64,000 nt of DNA from Pseudomonas tructae. Its GTDB lineage: Bacteria; Pseudomonadota; Gammaproteobacteria; Pseudomonadales; Pseudomonadaceae. The notes beneath the pieces were generated by a model. The model was not told the DNA's origin, ran no database searches, and saw nothing but the letters and a program-made list of their open reading frames with translations. Shown here in pieces: positions 53,486-61,925 of the stretch; the first letter of the stretch is position 1; every line of letters begins with the position of its first letter. The translations under genes and the position numbers were made by a program. The DNA is taken from the NCBI RefSeq assembly GCF_004214895.1, contig NZ_CP035952.1, positions 3,482,501-3,546,500 of the forward strand, given 5' to 3'.

Positions 53486-54200
53486 GATCCAGAACGTACA
53501 CAAATCCTTCGGCGACCTCGAGGTGGTCAAGGGCGTGAGCCTGACCGTGGACAAGGGCGAGGTGGTGTCGATCATCGGCGGCTCGGGTTCGGGCAAGTCG
53601 ACCTTGCTGATGTGCATTAACGGCCTGGAGCCGATCCAGAAAGGCAACATCCGCGTCGACGGCGTCGAGGTCCACCACCACGCCACCGACCTGAACCGCC
53701 TGCGCCAGAAGATCGGCATCGTCTTCCAGCAGTGGAACGCCTTCCCGCACCTGACGGTGCTGGAAAACGTCATGCTCGCGCCACGCAAGGTGCTGGGCAA
53801 GAGCAAGCAGGACGCCGAGGCACTGGCGGTCAAGCAACTGACCCACGTGGGCCTGGGCGACAAGCTCAAGACCTTCCCCGGCAAGTTGTCCGGCGGGCAG
53901 CAGCAGCGCATGGCGATTGCCCGGGCGCTGGCGATGTCGCCGGACTACATGCTGTTCGACGAAGCCACCTCGGCCCTCGACCCGCAACTGGTGGGCGAGG
54001 TGCTCGACACCATGCGCATGCTGGCCGAGGACGGCATGACCATGGTCCTGGTGACCCACGAGATCCGTTTTGCCCGGGATGTGTCGGACCGGGTGGCGTT
54101 CTTTCGCAATGGCCTGGTGCACGAAATCGGCTCGCCGGACCAAGTCATCGGCAACCCGTTGCAGCCGGAGACGGCGGCGTTCTTGAAGTCGGTGAAATAG
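53478..54200 (+). CDS. Amino acid ABC transporter ATP-binding protein
   Basis: 240 residues. Walker A GGSGSGKST (34-42), signature LSGGQQQRMAIARAL, Walker B YMLFDEATSALDP, and the H-loop LVTHEIRFARD. GlnQ/HisP subgroup for polar amino acids. Start at the ATG 53478 after AGGAAAATG. The import complex is completed by the two permeases and the binding protein. Confidence 0.92.
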   Translation: MIEIQNVHKSFGDLEVVKGVSLTVDKGEVVSIIGGSGSGKSTLLMCINGLEPIQKGNIRVDGVEVHHHATDLNRLRQKIGIVFQQWNAFPHLTVLENVMLAPRKVLGKSKQDAEALAVKQLTHVGLGDKLKTFPGKLSGGQQQRMAIARALAMSPDYMLFDEATSALDPQLVGEVLDTMRMLAEDGMTMVLVTHEIRFARDVSDRVAFFRNGLVHEIGSPDQVIGNPLQPETAAFLKSVK

Positions 54201-54204
54201 AAGC

Positions 54205-54264
54205 ATCGCGGGGCAAGCCCGCTCCCACACCACTATCCCTGTGGGAGCGGGCTTGCCCCGCGAT
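54205..54264. repeat. REP pair
   Basis: Inverted REP pair with a centre of about 14 bases, just after the ATPase stop and 35 bases before the next start. It may reduce expression of the downstream gene relative to the transporter. Confidence 0.9.
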
Positions 54265-54298
54265 AAGGCCCTCCCGTACAACACAAGGAGTCCTGTAA

Positions 54299-55327
54299 AT
54301 GCGCTCATCGAAAATCATCCACATCGTCAACTGCCACGCCGAAGGCGAAGTCGGCGACGTCATCGTCGGCGGTGTTGCCCCGCCACCCGGCGCCAGCGTC
54401 TGGGAGCAGTCGCGCTGGATCGCCCGCGACCAGAGCCTGCGCAACCTGGTCCTCAACGAACCGCGCGGCGGCGTGTTCCGCCACGTCAACCTGCTGGTCC
54501 CGGCCAAGGATCCGCGCGCGCAAATGGCCTGGATCATCATGGAGCCGGCCGACACCCCGCCGATGTCCGGTTCCAACTCGCTGTGCGTGTCGACGGTGCT
54601 GCTCGACAGCGGCATCCTGCCGATGACCGAGCCTGAAACGCACCTGGTGCTCGAGGCCCCCGGCGGCCTGATCGAAGCCGTCGCCCACTGCCGCGACGGC
54701 AAAGTACAGCGGGTGCAGGTAAAGAACGTGCCGTCCTTCGCCGACCGCCTCGACACCTGGATCGAGGTCGAAGGCCATGGCTCGCTGCAGGTCGACACGG
54801 CCTATGGCGGCGACAGCTTCGTCATTGCCGATGCCCGTCAGCTGGGCTTTGCCATACGCCCCGACGAAGCCCGGGATATCGTCGAGATGGGCCTTAAGAT
54901 CACCCGCGCCGCCAATGAACAACTGGGTTTCCGCCACCCGCTGAACCCGGACTGGGCACACATTTCCTTCTGCCAGATCGCAGCGCCCATCGAGTACCAG
55001 GACGGCGTCGCCAGCGCCGCCAATGCCGTGGTCATCCGCCCCGGCAAGATCGACCGCTCGCCCTGCGGCACCGGCTGCTCGGCGCGCATGGCGGTGCTGC
55101 AGGCCAAAGGTCTGATGAAGGCCGGCGATCGCTTCATCGGCCGTTCGATCATCGGTTCGCAGTTCGACTGCCACATCGAATCGCTCACCGAAATCGCCGG
55201 GCGCCCGGCCATCTACCCGTGCATTTCCGGCCGTGCATGGATCACCGGCACTCAGCAACTGCTGCTCGACCCGAGTGATCCCTGGCCACAGGGCTACCGG
55301 TTGTCGGACACCTGGCCCGGCGCCTGA
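54299..55327 (+). CDS. Proline-racemase family enzyme of Ser/Cys type, probable trans-3-hydroxy-L-proline dehydratase
   Basis: 342 residues. Homologous to LhpA, but the first catalytic cysteine is Ser90 (MSGSNSLC), and the second cysteine is kept (Cys256 in SPCGTGC). In this family such replacements go with dehydration or altered 3-hydroxyproline chemistry, while Cys/Cys enzymes are epimerases. Its place beside aconitase X argues for trans-3-hydroxy-L-proline to 1-pyrroline-2-carboxylate. A 3-hydroxyproline 2-epimerase activity is the main alternative. Confidence 0.8.
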   Translation: MRSSKIIHIVNCHAEGEVGDVIVGGVAPPPGASVWEQSRWIARDQSLRNLVLNEPRGGVFRHVNLLVPAKDPRAQMAWIIMEPADTPPMSGSNSLCVSTVLLDSGILPMTEPETHLVLEAPGGLIEAVAHCRDGKVQRVQVKNVPSFADRLDTWIEVEGHGSLQVDTAYGGDSFVIADARQLGFAIRPDEARDIVEMGLKITRAANEQLGFRHPLNPDWAHISFCQIAAPIEYQDGVASAANAVVIRPGKIDRSPCGTGCSARMAVLQAKGLMKAGDRFIGRSIIGSQFDCHIESLTEIAGRPAIYPCISGRAWITGTQQLLLDPSDPWPQGYRLSDTWPGA

Positions 55328-55411
55328 AGCCTAACCTGTTGATTTAAAAACACCCTTGAAACCGATCAGTGTCAAACATGAAAAAGCACTGGTCCTGAAT
55401 ACACACTTCAA

Positions 55412-55427
55412 ATATCGTATACGAAAT
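55412..55427. promoter_or_regulatory. GTATAC-centred GntR site before lhpC
   Basis: ATATCGTATACGAAAT, the same 16 bases as at 49555, placed 24 bases before the lhpC start. A repressor here would cover the transcription start region. Confidence 0.8.
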
Positions 55428-55450
55428 ACAATAAACCACCGGAGAACACC

Positions 55451-56368
55451 ATGAGCAAGCACGTAAACTGGAGCGGCGTCTTCCCTGCAGTCACCACTCA
55501 ATTCAACGACGACTTCTCGATCAACCTGGAAAAGACCCACCAGGTCATTTCCAACGTGATCCGCGACGGCGTCTCGGGCCTGGTGGTCTGTGGCTCGGTG
55601 GGCGAGAACACCTCGCTGAGCGCCGACGAGAAAATCGCCGTCACCGAGGTCGCCGTCGATGCCTCCCGCGGCCGGGTACCGGTGATCTGCGGCGTAGCCG
55701 AGTTCACCAGCGTACAGGCCGCCAAGGTGGCCAACGCGGTGCGCCAGGTCGGCGTCGATGGCGTGATGCTCATGCCGGCGCTGGTCTACGGTTCCAAGCC
55801 GTTCGAGACCGCCGAGCACTACCGCTACGTGGCCAAGCACACTGACGTGCCGCTGATGGTCTACAACAACCCGCCGATCTACAAAAACGACGTCACCCCG
55901 GACATCCTGATTTCCCTGGCCGACTGCGACAACGTGGTGTGCTTCAAGGACTCCTCCGGCGACACCCGGCGTTTTATCGATGTGCGCAATCAAGTGGGTG
56001 ACCGCTTCATCCTGTTCGCAGGCCTGGACGACGTGGTGCTGGAGAGCATCGCAGTCGGCGCCCAGGGCTGGGTCTCGGGCATGTCCAACGTGTTCCCCAA
56101 AGAAGGCGAGACGATCTTCCGCCTGGCCAAAGCCGGTCGCTTTGCCGAGGCCATGCCGATCTACGAATGGTTGATGCCGATCCTGCACCTGGACGCGCGT
56201 GCGGACCTGGTGCAGTGCATCAAGCTGTGCGAAGCCATCGCCGGTCGCGGCAGCGCGCTGACTCGTCCGCCACGCCTGGCCCTGCCGGAGAGTGATCGGC
56301 TCTACGTCGAGCAGATCATGGCCAAGGCCCTGGCCAACCGTCCGCATCTGCCGGATGTCGGCCTCTGA
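55451..56368 (+). CDS. lhpC: 1-pyrroline-4-hydroxy-2-carboxylate deaminase (DapA family)
   Basis: 305 residues, dihydrodipicolinate synthase fold. Schiff-base Lys166 in VVCFKDSSGD, tyrosine Tyr138 in PLMVYNNPP, and VCGSVGENTSLSADEK for the substrate carboxylate. It turns the LhpBEF product into 2-oxoglutarate semialdehyde and ammonia. Followed by the semialdehyde dehydrogenase. CCGGAG precedes the ATG by about five bases. Confidence 0.88.
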   Translation: MSKHVNWSGVFPAVTTQFNDDFSINLEKTHQVISNVIRDGVSGLVVCGSVGENTSLSADEKIAVTEVAVDASRGRVPVICGVAEFTSVQAAKVANAVRQVGVDGVMLMPALVYGSKPFETAEHYRYVAKHTDVPLMVYNNPPIYKNDVTPDILISLADCDNVVCFKDSSGDTRRFIDVRNQVGDRFILFAGLDDVVLESIAVGAQGWVSGMSNVFPKEGETIFRLAKAGRFAEAMPIYEWLMPILHLDARADLVQCIKLCEAIAGRGSALTRPPRLALPESDRLYVEQIMAKALANRPHLPDVGL

Positions 56369-56426
56369 GTGTCGGCGCGCCAGTGCAGTGCGCTGGCCTG
56401 ACCCCACCCTTTTTCCGGAGTGTTCC

Positions 56427-58007
56427 ATGACGGCTATCATCGGCCACAATTACATCGGCGGCGCGCGCAGCGCCGCTGGCACTGTCACCCTGCAAAGCCA
56501 TGCGGCAAGCGGTGGTGAAGCCCTGCCTTATCGCTTCCATCAAGCCACGCCCGAGGAGGTGGACGCCGCCGCTCGCGCAGCACAACAGGCGTACCCGGCG
56601 TTTCGCAGTGTGGCACCAGGGCGGCGCGCGCAATTTCTCGAAGCCATCGCCGCACAACTGGACGCCCTCGGGGATGACTTCGTCCAGTTGGTGACCTGCG
56701 AAACGGCGCTGCCCACTGCGCGCATCCTGGGTGAGCGTGGCCGCACCAGTGGACAGATGCGCCTGTTTGCCCAGGTGCTGCGCCGGGGGGATTGCCTCGG
56801 TGCGCGGATCGACCGCGCCCAACCCGATCGGCAACCGCTGCCACGCGCCGACCTGCGTCAGTATCGCCTGGGTGTTGGCCCGGTCGCGGTGTTCGGTGCC
56901 AGCAACTTTCCGCTGGCCTTTTCCACCGCCGGCGGCGACACCGCTGCCGCACTGGCCGCCGGCTGCCCGGTGGTGTTCAAGGCCCATAGCGGCCACATGG
57001 CCACGGCCGAACGGGTCGCCGACGCGATCATCCGCGCCGCCGAACTCACCGGCATGCCCAAGGGCGTGTTCAACATGATTTACGGCGCCGGCGTCGGCGA
57101 AGCGCTGGTCAAGCACCCGGCGATCCAGGCCGTGGGCTTTACCGGTTCGCTCAAGGGCGGCCGTGCGCTGTGTGACATGGCGGCCGCGCGGGCACAACCG
57201 ATCCCGGTGTTCGCCGAGATGAGCAGCATCAACCCGGTGCTGGTACTGCCCCAGGCCCTGGCCAAGCGTGGCGAGCAGATCGCCGGCGAACTGGCCGCTT
57301 CGGTGGTGCTCGGTGGCGGGCAGTTCTGTACCAACCCGGGGCTGGTCATCGGCCTGCGCGCGCCCGCGTTCAGCAGCTTCACCGAGCAACTGGCGGCGCA
57401 ACTGGCCGAACAACCGGCGCAGACCCTGCTCAACAGCGGCACCCTCGCCAGTTACCGCAAGGGCGTCGAGGCGTTGCTTGTACATCCGCGCATCCGCCAC
57501 CTGGCGGGCCATGCGCACCAGGGCAATCAGGCCCAACCGCAGTTGTTCAAGGCCGATGCGGCGCTGTTGATCGAGGGTGATCCACTGTTGCAGGAAGAAG
57601 TCTTCGGCCCTGCCACCATACTGGTCGAAGTGGCCGATGTCGGTGAATTGCATCAAGCCCTGAACGGCTTGCACGGCCAGCTCACCGCGACGCTGATTGG
57701 CGAAGCGGCGGATCTGCAAGAGCATGCCGAGTTACTACCGCTGCTGGAACAGAAAGTCGGCCGCGTGCTGTTCAACGGCTACCCCACCGGCGTCGAAGTC
57801 TGTGATGCGATGGTGCATGGCGGGCCCTACCCGGCCACCTCGGATGCCCGTGGCACCTCGGTCGGCAGCCTGGCCATCGAGCGCTTCCTGCGCCCGGTGT
57901 GTTACCAGAACTGCCCGGATGCGCTGTTGCCTGAAGCCTTGCAGAACGCCAACCCCTTGGGCATCGCCCGCCTGGTCGACGGCCAGAGCAGCCGCGCCGC
58001 GCTGTAG
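56427..58007 (+). CDS. lhpG: 2-oxoglutarate semialdehyde dehydrogenase
   Basis: 526 residues. The nucleotide loop VFGASNFPLAFSTAGGDTAAALAAGCPVV is that of the alpha-ketoglutaric semialdehyde dehydrogenases. The catalytic cysteine lies in LGGGQFCTNPGLV and the general base in AEMSSINPV. It oxidises the LhpC product to 2-oxoglutarate, which enters the TCA cycle. CCGGAG precedes the ATG at 56427 by about nine bases; an earlier start in the frame lies inside lhpC. Confidence 0.88.
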   Translation: MTAIIGHNYIGGARSAAGTVTLQSHAASGGEALPYRFHQATPEEVDAAARAAQQAYPAFRSVAPGRRAQFLEAIAAQLDALGDDFVQLVTCETALPTARILGERGRTSGQMRLFAQVLRRGDCLGARIDRAQPDRQPLPRADLRQYRLGVGPVAVFGASNFPLAFSTAGGDTAAALAAGCPVVFKAHSGHMATAERVADAIIRAAELTGMPKGVFNMIYGAGVGEALVKHPAIQAVGFTGSLKGGRALCDMAAARAQPIPVFAEMSSINPVLVLPQALAKRGEQIAGELAASVVLGGGQFCTNPGLVIGLRAPAFSSFTEQLAAQLAEQPAQTLLNSGTLASYRKGVEALLVHPRIRHLAGHAHQGNQAQPQLFKADAALLIEGDPLLQEEVFGPATILVEVADVGELHQALNGLHGQLTATLIGEAADLQEHAELLPLLEQKVGRVLFNGYPTGVEVCDAMVHGGPYPATSDARGTSVGSLAIERFLRPVCYQNCPDALLPEALQNANPLGIARLVDGQSSRAAL

Positions 58008-58031
58008 AACAGGACTTGCTCCCACAGGGGG

Positions 58032-59039
58032 TCAGGCCAGCAGTGCCTTGAGGTCGTTGTACAAGGCTTCTGGTATCTCTACCCCCTCCTCCACGCTGCG
58101 CGCGCGTGCTGCATAGCGCCGCTGCGACGGCAACCGCGCGCCCTGCCCCTCAATACTTGCAAACACATTTTCAGCGCGGGCCAGGTGCAGATCGGCGGCA
58201 TCACCCAGAAACTTGCGCGGGTCCAGGGCAATCAGCAGCTCGCCATGGTAAGGCGAGGCTTTGCTGCCGCCGGCATGGGCCAGGGATTCGGCGCTGGTCA
58301 GGTCGCCAATCAAGGGGCCTGCGATCAATTCGACCATCGCCGCCAGCGCCGAGCCCTTGTGCCCGCCAAAGGTCAACATCGCACCACGGTCCAGAACCAC
58401 ATTGGGGTCAGTGCTGGGCTGGCCGTGCTCGTCGACGCCCCAACCTTGGGGAATGGCCTTGCCCGCACGCCGGTGCAGTTCGATGTCGCCCCGGGCGATG
58501 GCGCTGGTGGCGAAGTCGAATACGTATGGATGCTGGCCGGCCCGCGGCCAGCCAAAGGCGATCGGGTTGGTGCCGAACACCGGCCGGTGCCCGCCAGCTG
58601 GCGCAACCCAGGCATGGCTGGGGGTGAACGCCAGGGCCACCAGGCCGGCTTCGGCCAGTTGTTCGATCTCCACCCACAATGCGGAAAAGTGCACACAATG
58701 GTTGATCGCCAGGGCAGCGATACCGTTGCTGCGGGCCTTGGCTTGCAACAACGGCAAGCCGGCCTGGAACGCCAGCTGGGAGAACCCGCCACCGGCGTCG
58801 ACACGGACGATCGAGGGCGCCTGGTCAATCACTTGCGGGCGGGCATCGGCGACCACCTTGCCAGCCTTGAGCGAACTGACGCAGCCCAGTACCCGGTACA
58901 GGCCATGGGAGGCGCAGCCATCACGTTCACCGGCGACGATGGTATCGCTCACCGCCTGGGCGTGGTCGGCGCAAAAGCCGTTGTGCAAGAGGATTGAATA
59001 CGCCAGCGTATGAGCTTCGGACAGGGTCAGGCGGGTCAT
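58032..59039 (-). CDS. Ldh-family imine reductase, probable 1-pyrroline-2-carboxylate reductase
   Basis: 335 residues of the malate/L-lactate dehydrogenase type-2 family (as DpkA): catalytic His in ALAINHCVHFSALW, and the nucleotide part FTPSHAWVAPAGG with GTNPIAFGWPR. In this locus it should reduce the 1-pyrroline-2-carboxylate made by aconitase X and the Ser/Cys enzyme to L-proline. The ATG at 59039 is preferred because AAGGAG has no spacing to the ATG at 59045 but six bases to this one. It is convergent with lhpG. Confidence 0.85.
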   Translation of the reverse strand: MTRLTLSEAHTLAYSILLHNGFCADHAQAVSDTIVAGERDGCASHGLYRVLGCVSSLKAGKVVADARPQVIDQAPSIVRVDAGGGFSQLAFQAGLPLLQAKARSNGIAALAINHCVHFSALWVEIEQLAEAGLVALAFTPSHAWVAPAGGHRPVFGTNPIAFGWPRAGQHPYVFDFATSAIARGDIELHRRAGKAIPQGWGVDEHGQPSTDPNVVLDRGAMLTFGGHKGSALAAMVELIAGPLIGDLTSAESLAHAGGSKASPYHGELLIALDPRKFLGDAADLHLARAENVFASIEGQGARLPSQRRYAARARSVEEGVEIPEALYNDLKALLA

Positions 59040-59144
59040 GGTCATCTCCTTGGGCAGACTGTCCAGCCTGCCCTAAACCCGCTGGCGCCGACTTGATCGC
59101 TTTAGCCCCGTGCGATGACGAACTCGGCATAGCCGCACAGTCCC

Positions 59145-59432
59145 TCATAACCCCTCGACAATAATCACCTCGGCCCTGGCCACCCCGTGCCTGAATACAC
59201 ACGCCTGCTGATATGCATCCGACCGGTAGCACGCCAGCGCCTGTTCGTAGGATTCGAACTCGATCACCACACTGCGCTGGGGCGTCAGCCTGCCTTCCAT
59301 GGCCTCGCTGCGCCCACCACGGGCCAGCAACTTGCCACCAAAGGTGGCAAATGCCGCCGGCGCCCGCTGGGTGTACTGCTGATACTGCTCCGGGTCGCTG
59401 ACATCGACATGGGCAATCCAGTAAGCCTTCAT
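59145..59432 (-). CDS. DUF1330 protein
   Basis: 95 residues, ferredoxin-like dimeric alpha/beta-barrel fold: MKAYWIAHVDVSDPEQYQQYTQRAPAAFATFGGKLLARGG and the end RSVVIEFESYEQALACYRSDAYQQA are standard for DUF1330. Function is unknown, possibly binding or isomerising small organic acids. GGAGAG precedes the ATG at 59432. A GTATAC-type site lies 23 bases upstream. Confidence 0.88.
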   Translation of the reverse strand: MKAYWIAHVDVSDPEQYQQYTQRAPAAFATFGGKLLARGGRSEAMEGRLTPQRSVVIEFESYEQALACYRSDAYQQACVFRHGVARAEVIIVEGL

Positions 59433-59454
59433 TGCACGCTCTCCATCCAGACTT

Positions 59455-59476
59455 ATTGGTATTACGGTATACCAAT
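59455..59476. promoter_or_regulatory. GTATAC-containing inverted repeat before the DUF1330 gene
   Basis: Arms ATTGGTAT (59455-59462) and ATACCAAT (59469-59476) with a six-base spacer; the right part also contains the core GGTATACC (59466-59473), the same as in the site at 38826. It stands immediately upstream of the minus-strand DUF1330 gene. Confidence 0.65.
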
Positions 59477-59517
59477 ATGGAGCATTCAGCACTGCCTTTT
59501 TGGGGGCAGTCCAGTCT

Positions 59518-59541
59518 GTGGGAGCGGGCTTGCCCCGCGAT
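59518..59541. repeat. Single REP element
   Basis: One REP copy (GTGGGAGCGGGCTTGCCCC, then GCGAT), between the DUF1330 promoter and the end of the 62-residue gene. Confidence 0.85.
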
Positions 59542-59548
59542 CCCCGGC

Positions 59549-59737
59549 CTATACATCTGCCTCAGGGAAGTTACGGCAACTCTTGCGCTCGGCCAGCTCC
59601 TTGTCACTTGGGCGCTGGTCGACAAATACGGCATGGCCATCCTTGTAGATCTCCAGATAGCCCCACTCCAGATCCTGTTCGTGCTGGCCCGGCTTGGGCG
59701 GGTTACGCCACCAGGGCTCGCGACTGATCAACTCCAT
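59549..59737 (-). CDS. Hypothetical 62-residue protein
   Basis: 62 residues starting MELISREPWWRNPPKPGQ and continuing with a compact beta-rich body (LEWGYLEIYKDGHAVFVDQ). GGGAG lies eight bases upstream of the ATG at 59737. The frame stays open further upstream into the intergenic region, but that extension crosses a likely operator and has no ribosome site. Not recognised; the size and charge suggest a small soluble protein. Confidence 0.6.
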   Translation of the reverse strand: MELISREPWWRNPPKPGQHEQDLEWGYLEIYKDGHAVFVDQRPSDKELAERKSCRNFPEADV

Positions 59738-59868
59738 GGCAATGGCTCCCGCGCAAAAACATGACTTCACTATAGACGGTCGACCGCGAAGGCTCTGCTG
59801 CGGGCATCCGCGTCCCGCCCCCGGTGCCGGGTGATAGCCGGTAGCCTGCAGGCCCTTGTCAAAATCTT

Positions 59869-59890
59869 GGAATACCATAATATGATATCC
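59869..59890. promoter_or_regulatory. Imperfect inverted repeat upstream of the ABC importer
   Basis: Arms GGAATACCATA and TATGATATCC form an imperfect palindrome 87 bases before the binding-protein start. The half ATGGTAT is that of the GntR-type sites upstream of other units, but the exact GTATAC centre is lost. Confidence 0.45.
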
Positions 59891-59976
59891 CGTAGACCTA
59901 GAAATCTGCTGATGCTCCCCACTACAAGGCGGGCAGTGCCAAGCCCGCTCAAAACACAAGAAACGAGGGCGTACCC

Positions 59977-61002
59977 ATGCTGTTTTCCAAACGCGCAAGC
60001 GCAGTGCTGGCTGCCAGCCTGCTGACATTGACCTGCCAGGCCGCCCTGGCCGCCGACAGCCTGAATTTCGTCAGTTGGGGCGGCACCACCCAGGATGCGC
60101 AGAAGCAGGCCTGGGCCGAGCCATTCAGCGCCAGCAGCAAGATCCGCGTGGTCCAGGACGGTCCTACCGACTACGGCAAGCTCAAGGCCATGGTCGAAAG
60201 CGGCAACGTGCAGTGGGATGTGGTCGATGTCGAAGCGGATTTCGCCCTGCGCGCAGCCAGCGAAGGCCTGCTTGAGCCATTGGACTTCAACAGCATCAAG
60301 CGTGATCGCCTCGACCCGCGTTTCGTCTCCGATCACGGCGTCGGCTCGTTCTTCTTCTCCTTCGTCCTCGGCTACAACGAAGGCAAGCTTGGCGCCAACA
60401 AGCCCCAGGACTGGAGCGCGCTGTTCGACACCAAGGCCTACCCCGGCAAACGCGCCCTGTACAAATGGCCGAGCCCCGGCGTGCTCGAGCTGGCCCTGCT
60501 GGCCGACGGCGTCGCTGCCGACAAGCTCTACCCGCTGGACCTGGACCGCGCCTTCAAGAAACTCGACACCATCAAGCAGGACATCGTCTGGTGGGGCGGC
60601 GGCGCGCAGTCGCAGCAGCTGCTGGCCTCAGGCGAAGCAAGCCTGGGCCAGTTCTGGAACGGCCGGGTCTACGCCCTGCAGCAAGATGGCGCGCCGGTCG
60701 GCGTGAGCTGGAAGCAGAACCTGGTCATGGCTGACTTCCTGGTCATCCCCAAAGGTGCGAAAAACAAGGACGCGGCCATGAAGTTCCTGGCCAACGCCAG
60801 CGGCGCCCAGGGCCAGGCCGACTTTGCCAACCTCACCGCTTATGCGCCGGTCAACCTCGACAGCATCAGCCTGCTCAAGCCTGAGCTCGCGCCCAACCTG
60901 CCGACCGCCTACGCTCAGGATCAGGTGACCCTCGATTTCGCCTACTGGGCCAAGAACGGCCAGGCAATCGCCACCCGCTGGAATGAGTGGCTGGTCAAAT
61001 GA
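59977..61002 (+). CDS. ABC transporter substrate-binding protein (PotD/PotF-type)
   Basis: 341 residues with signal peptide ending LTCQAALAADS. Periplasmic binding protein family 2: LNFVSWGGTTQDAQKQAWAEPF and GPTDYGKLKAMVESGNVQWDVVDVE are typical of the polyamine/iron-like group. Residues that would decide the ligand are not obvious. First gene of a complete importer (binding protein, two permeases, ATPase). Confidence 0.87.
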   Translation: MLFSKRASAVLAASLLTLTCQAALAADSLNFVSWGGTTQDAQKQAWAEPFSASSKIRVVQDGPTDYGKLKAMVESGNVQWDVVDVEADFALRAASEGLLEPLDFNSIKRDRLDPRFVSDHGVGSFFFSFVLGYNEGKLGANKPQDWSALFDTKAYPGKRALYKWPSPGVLELALLADGVAADKLYPLDLDRAFKKLDTIKQDIVWWGGGAQSQQLLASGEASLGQFWNGRVYALQQDGAPVGVSWKQNLVMADFLVIPKGAKNKDAAMKFLANASGAQGQADFANLTAYAPVNLDSISLLKPELAPNLPTAYAQDQVTLDFAYWAKNGQAIATRWNEWLVK

Positions 61003-61919
61003 AAGTCGCCATCAATGCCCTGCAAACCCCGTCCGGCGCCGCAGCCGGCGCCAAGGGAGCTGCGATGAAGCACTCGCCGCCACTGCGTGCACGCTGGCGC
61101 GGCAGCCGCAACCTGCTGCCGGCCCTGTTGTTCCTTGGCCTGTTCTTTTTTGCGCCACTGATCGGCCTGCTGCTGCGCGGTGTACTCGAACCCGTTCCGG
61201 GCCTGGGCAACTACGAGCAACTGTTCGCCAACTCGGCCTACGCCCGGGTGCTGTTCAACACCTTTTCGGTGGCCGGGCTGGTTACCCTGATCAGCGTGCT
61301 GCTGGGCTTTCCCCTGGCCTGGGCGATCACCCTGGTGCCACGTGGCTGGGGCCGCTGGCTGCTGAACATCGTGCTGCTGTCGATGTGGACCAGCCTGCTC
61401 GCCCGCACCTACTCCTGGCTGGTGCTACTGCAGGCTTCCGGGGTGATCAACAAGGCGTTGCTGGCCATCGGCATCATCGATGCGCCGCTGGAAATGGTGC
61501 ACAACCTCACCGGCGTAGTGATCGGCATGAGCTACATCATGATCCCGTTCATCGTCCTGCCCCTGCAGGCGACCATGCAGGCGATCGATCCGATGGTGCT
61601 GCAGGCCGGCTCCATCTGCGGTGCCAGCCCCTGGACCAACTTCTTCAAGGTGTTCCTGCCGCTGTGCCGGTCCGGGCTGTTTTCCGGGGCACTGATGGTG
61701 TTCGTCATGTCCCTGGGGTACTACGTGACCCCGGCGCTGCTCGGTGGCGCGCAGAACATGATGCTGCCCGAGTTCATCGTCCAGCAGGTGCAGTCGTTCC
61801 TCAACTGGGGCCTGGCCAGTGCCGCCGCCGCGTTGCTGATCGCCATCACCCTGGTGCTGTTCTACTTCTACTTGAAGCTGCAACCGGAATCCCCGGTCGG
61901 CAACAGTAACGCGAGGTAA
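60999..61919 (+). CDS. ABC transporter permease (PotB/PotH-type)
   Basis: About 306 residues with six membrane helices; EAA loop MVLQAGSICGASPWTNFFKVFLPLCRSG. The ATG at 60999 overlaps the upstream stop by four bases, and the codons that follow have coding-type third positions. A second start at 61065 has a much stronger site (AAGGGAG five bases upstream), so the protein may instead begin MKHSPPLRAR, 22 residues shorter. Confidence 0.85.
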   Translation: MKVAINALQTPSGAAAGAKGAAMKHSPPLRARWRGSRNLLPALLFLGLFFFAPLIGLLLRGVLEPVPGLGNYEQLFANSAYARVLFNTFSVAGLVTLISVLLGFPLAWAITLVPRGWGRWLLNIVLLSMWTSLLARTYSWLVLLQASGVINKALLAIGIIDAPLEMVHNLTGVVIGMSYIMIPFIVLPLQATMQAIDPMVLQAGSICGASPWTNFFKVFLPLCRSGLFSGALMVFVMSLGYYVTPALLGGAQNMMLPEFIVQQVQSFLNWGLASAAAALLIAITLVLFYFYLKLQPESPVGNSNAR

Positions 61920-61925
61920 GCCAAG

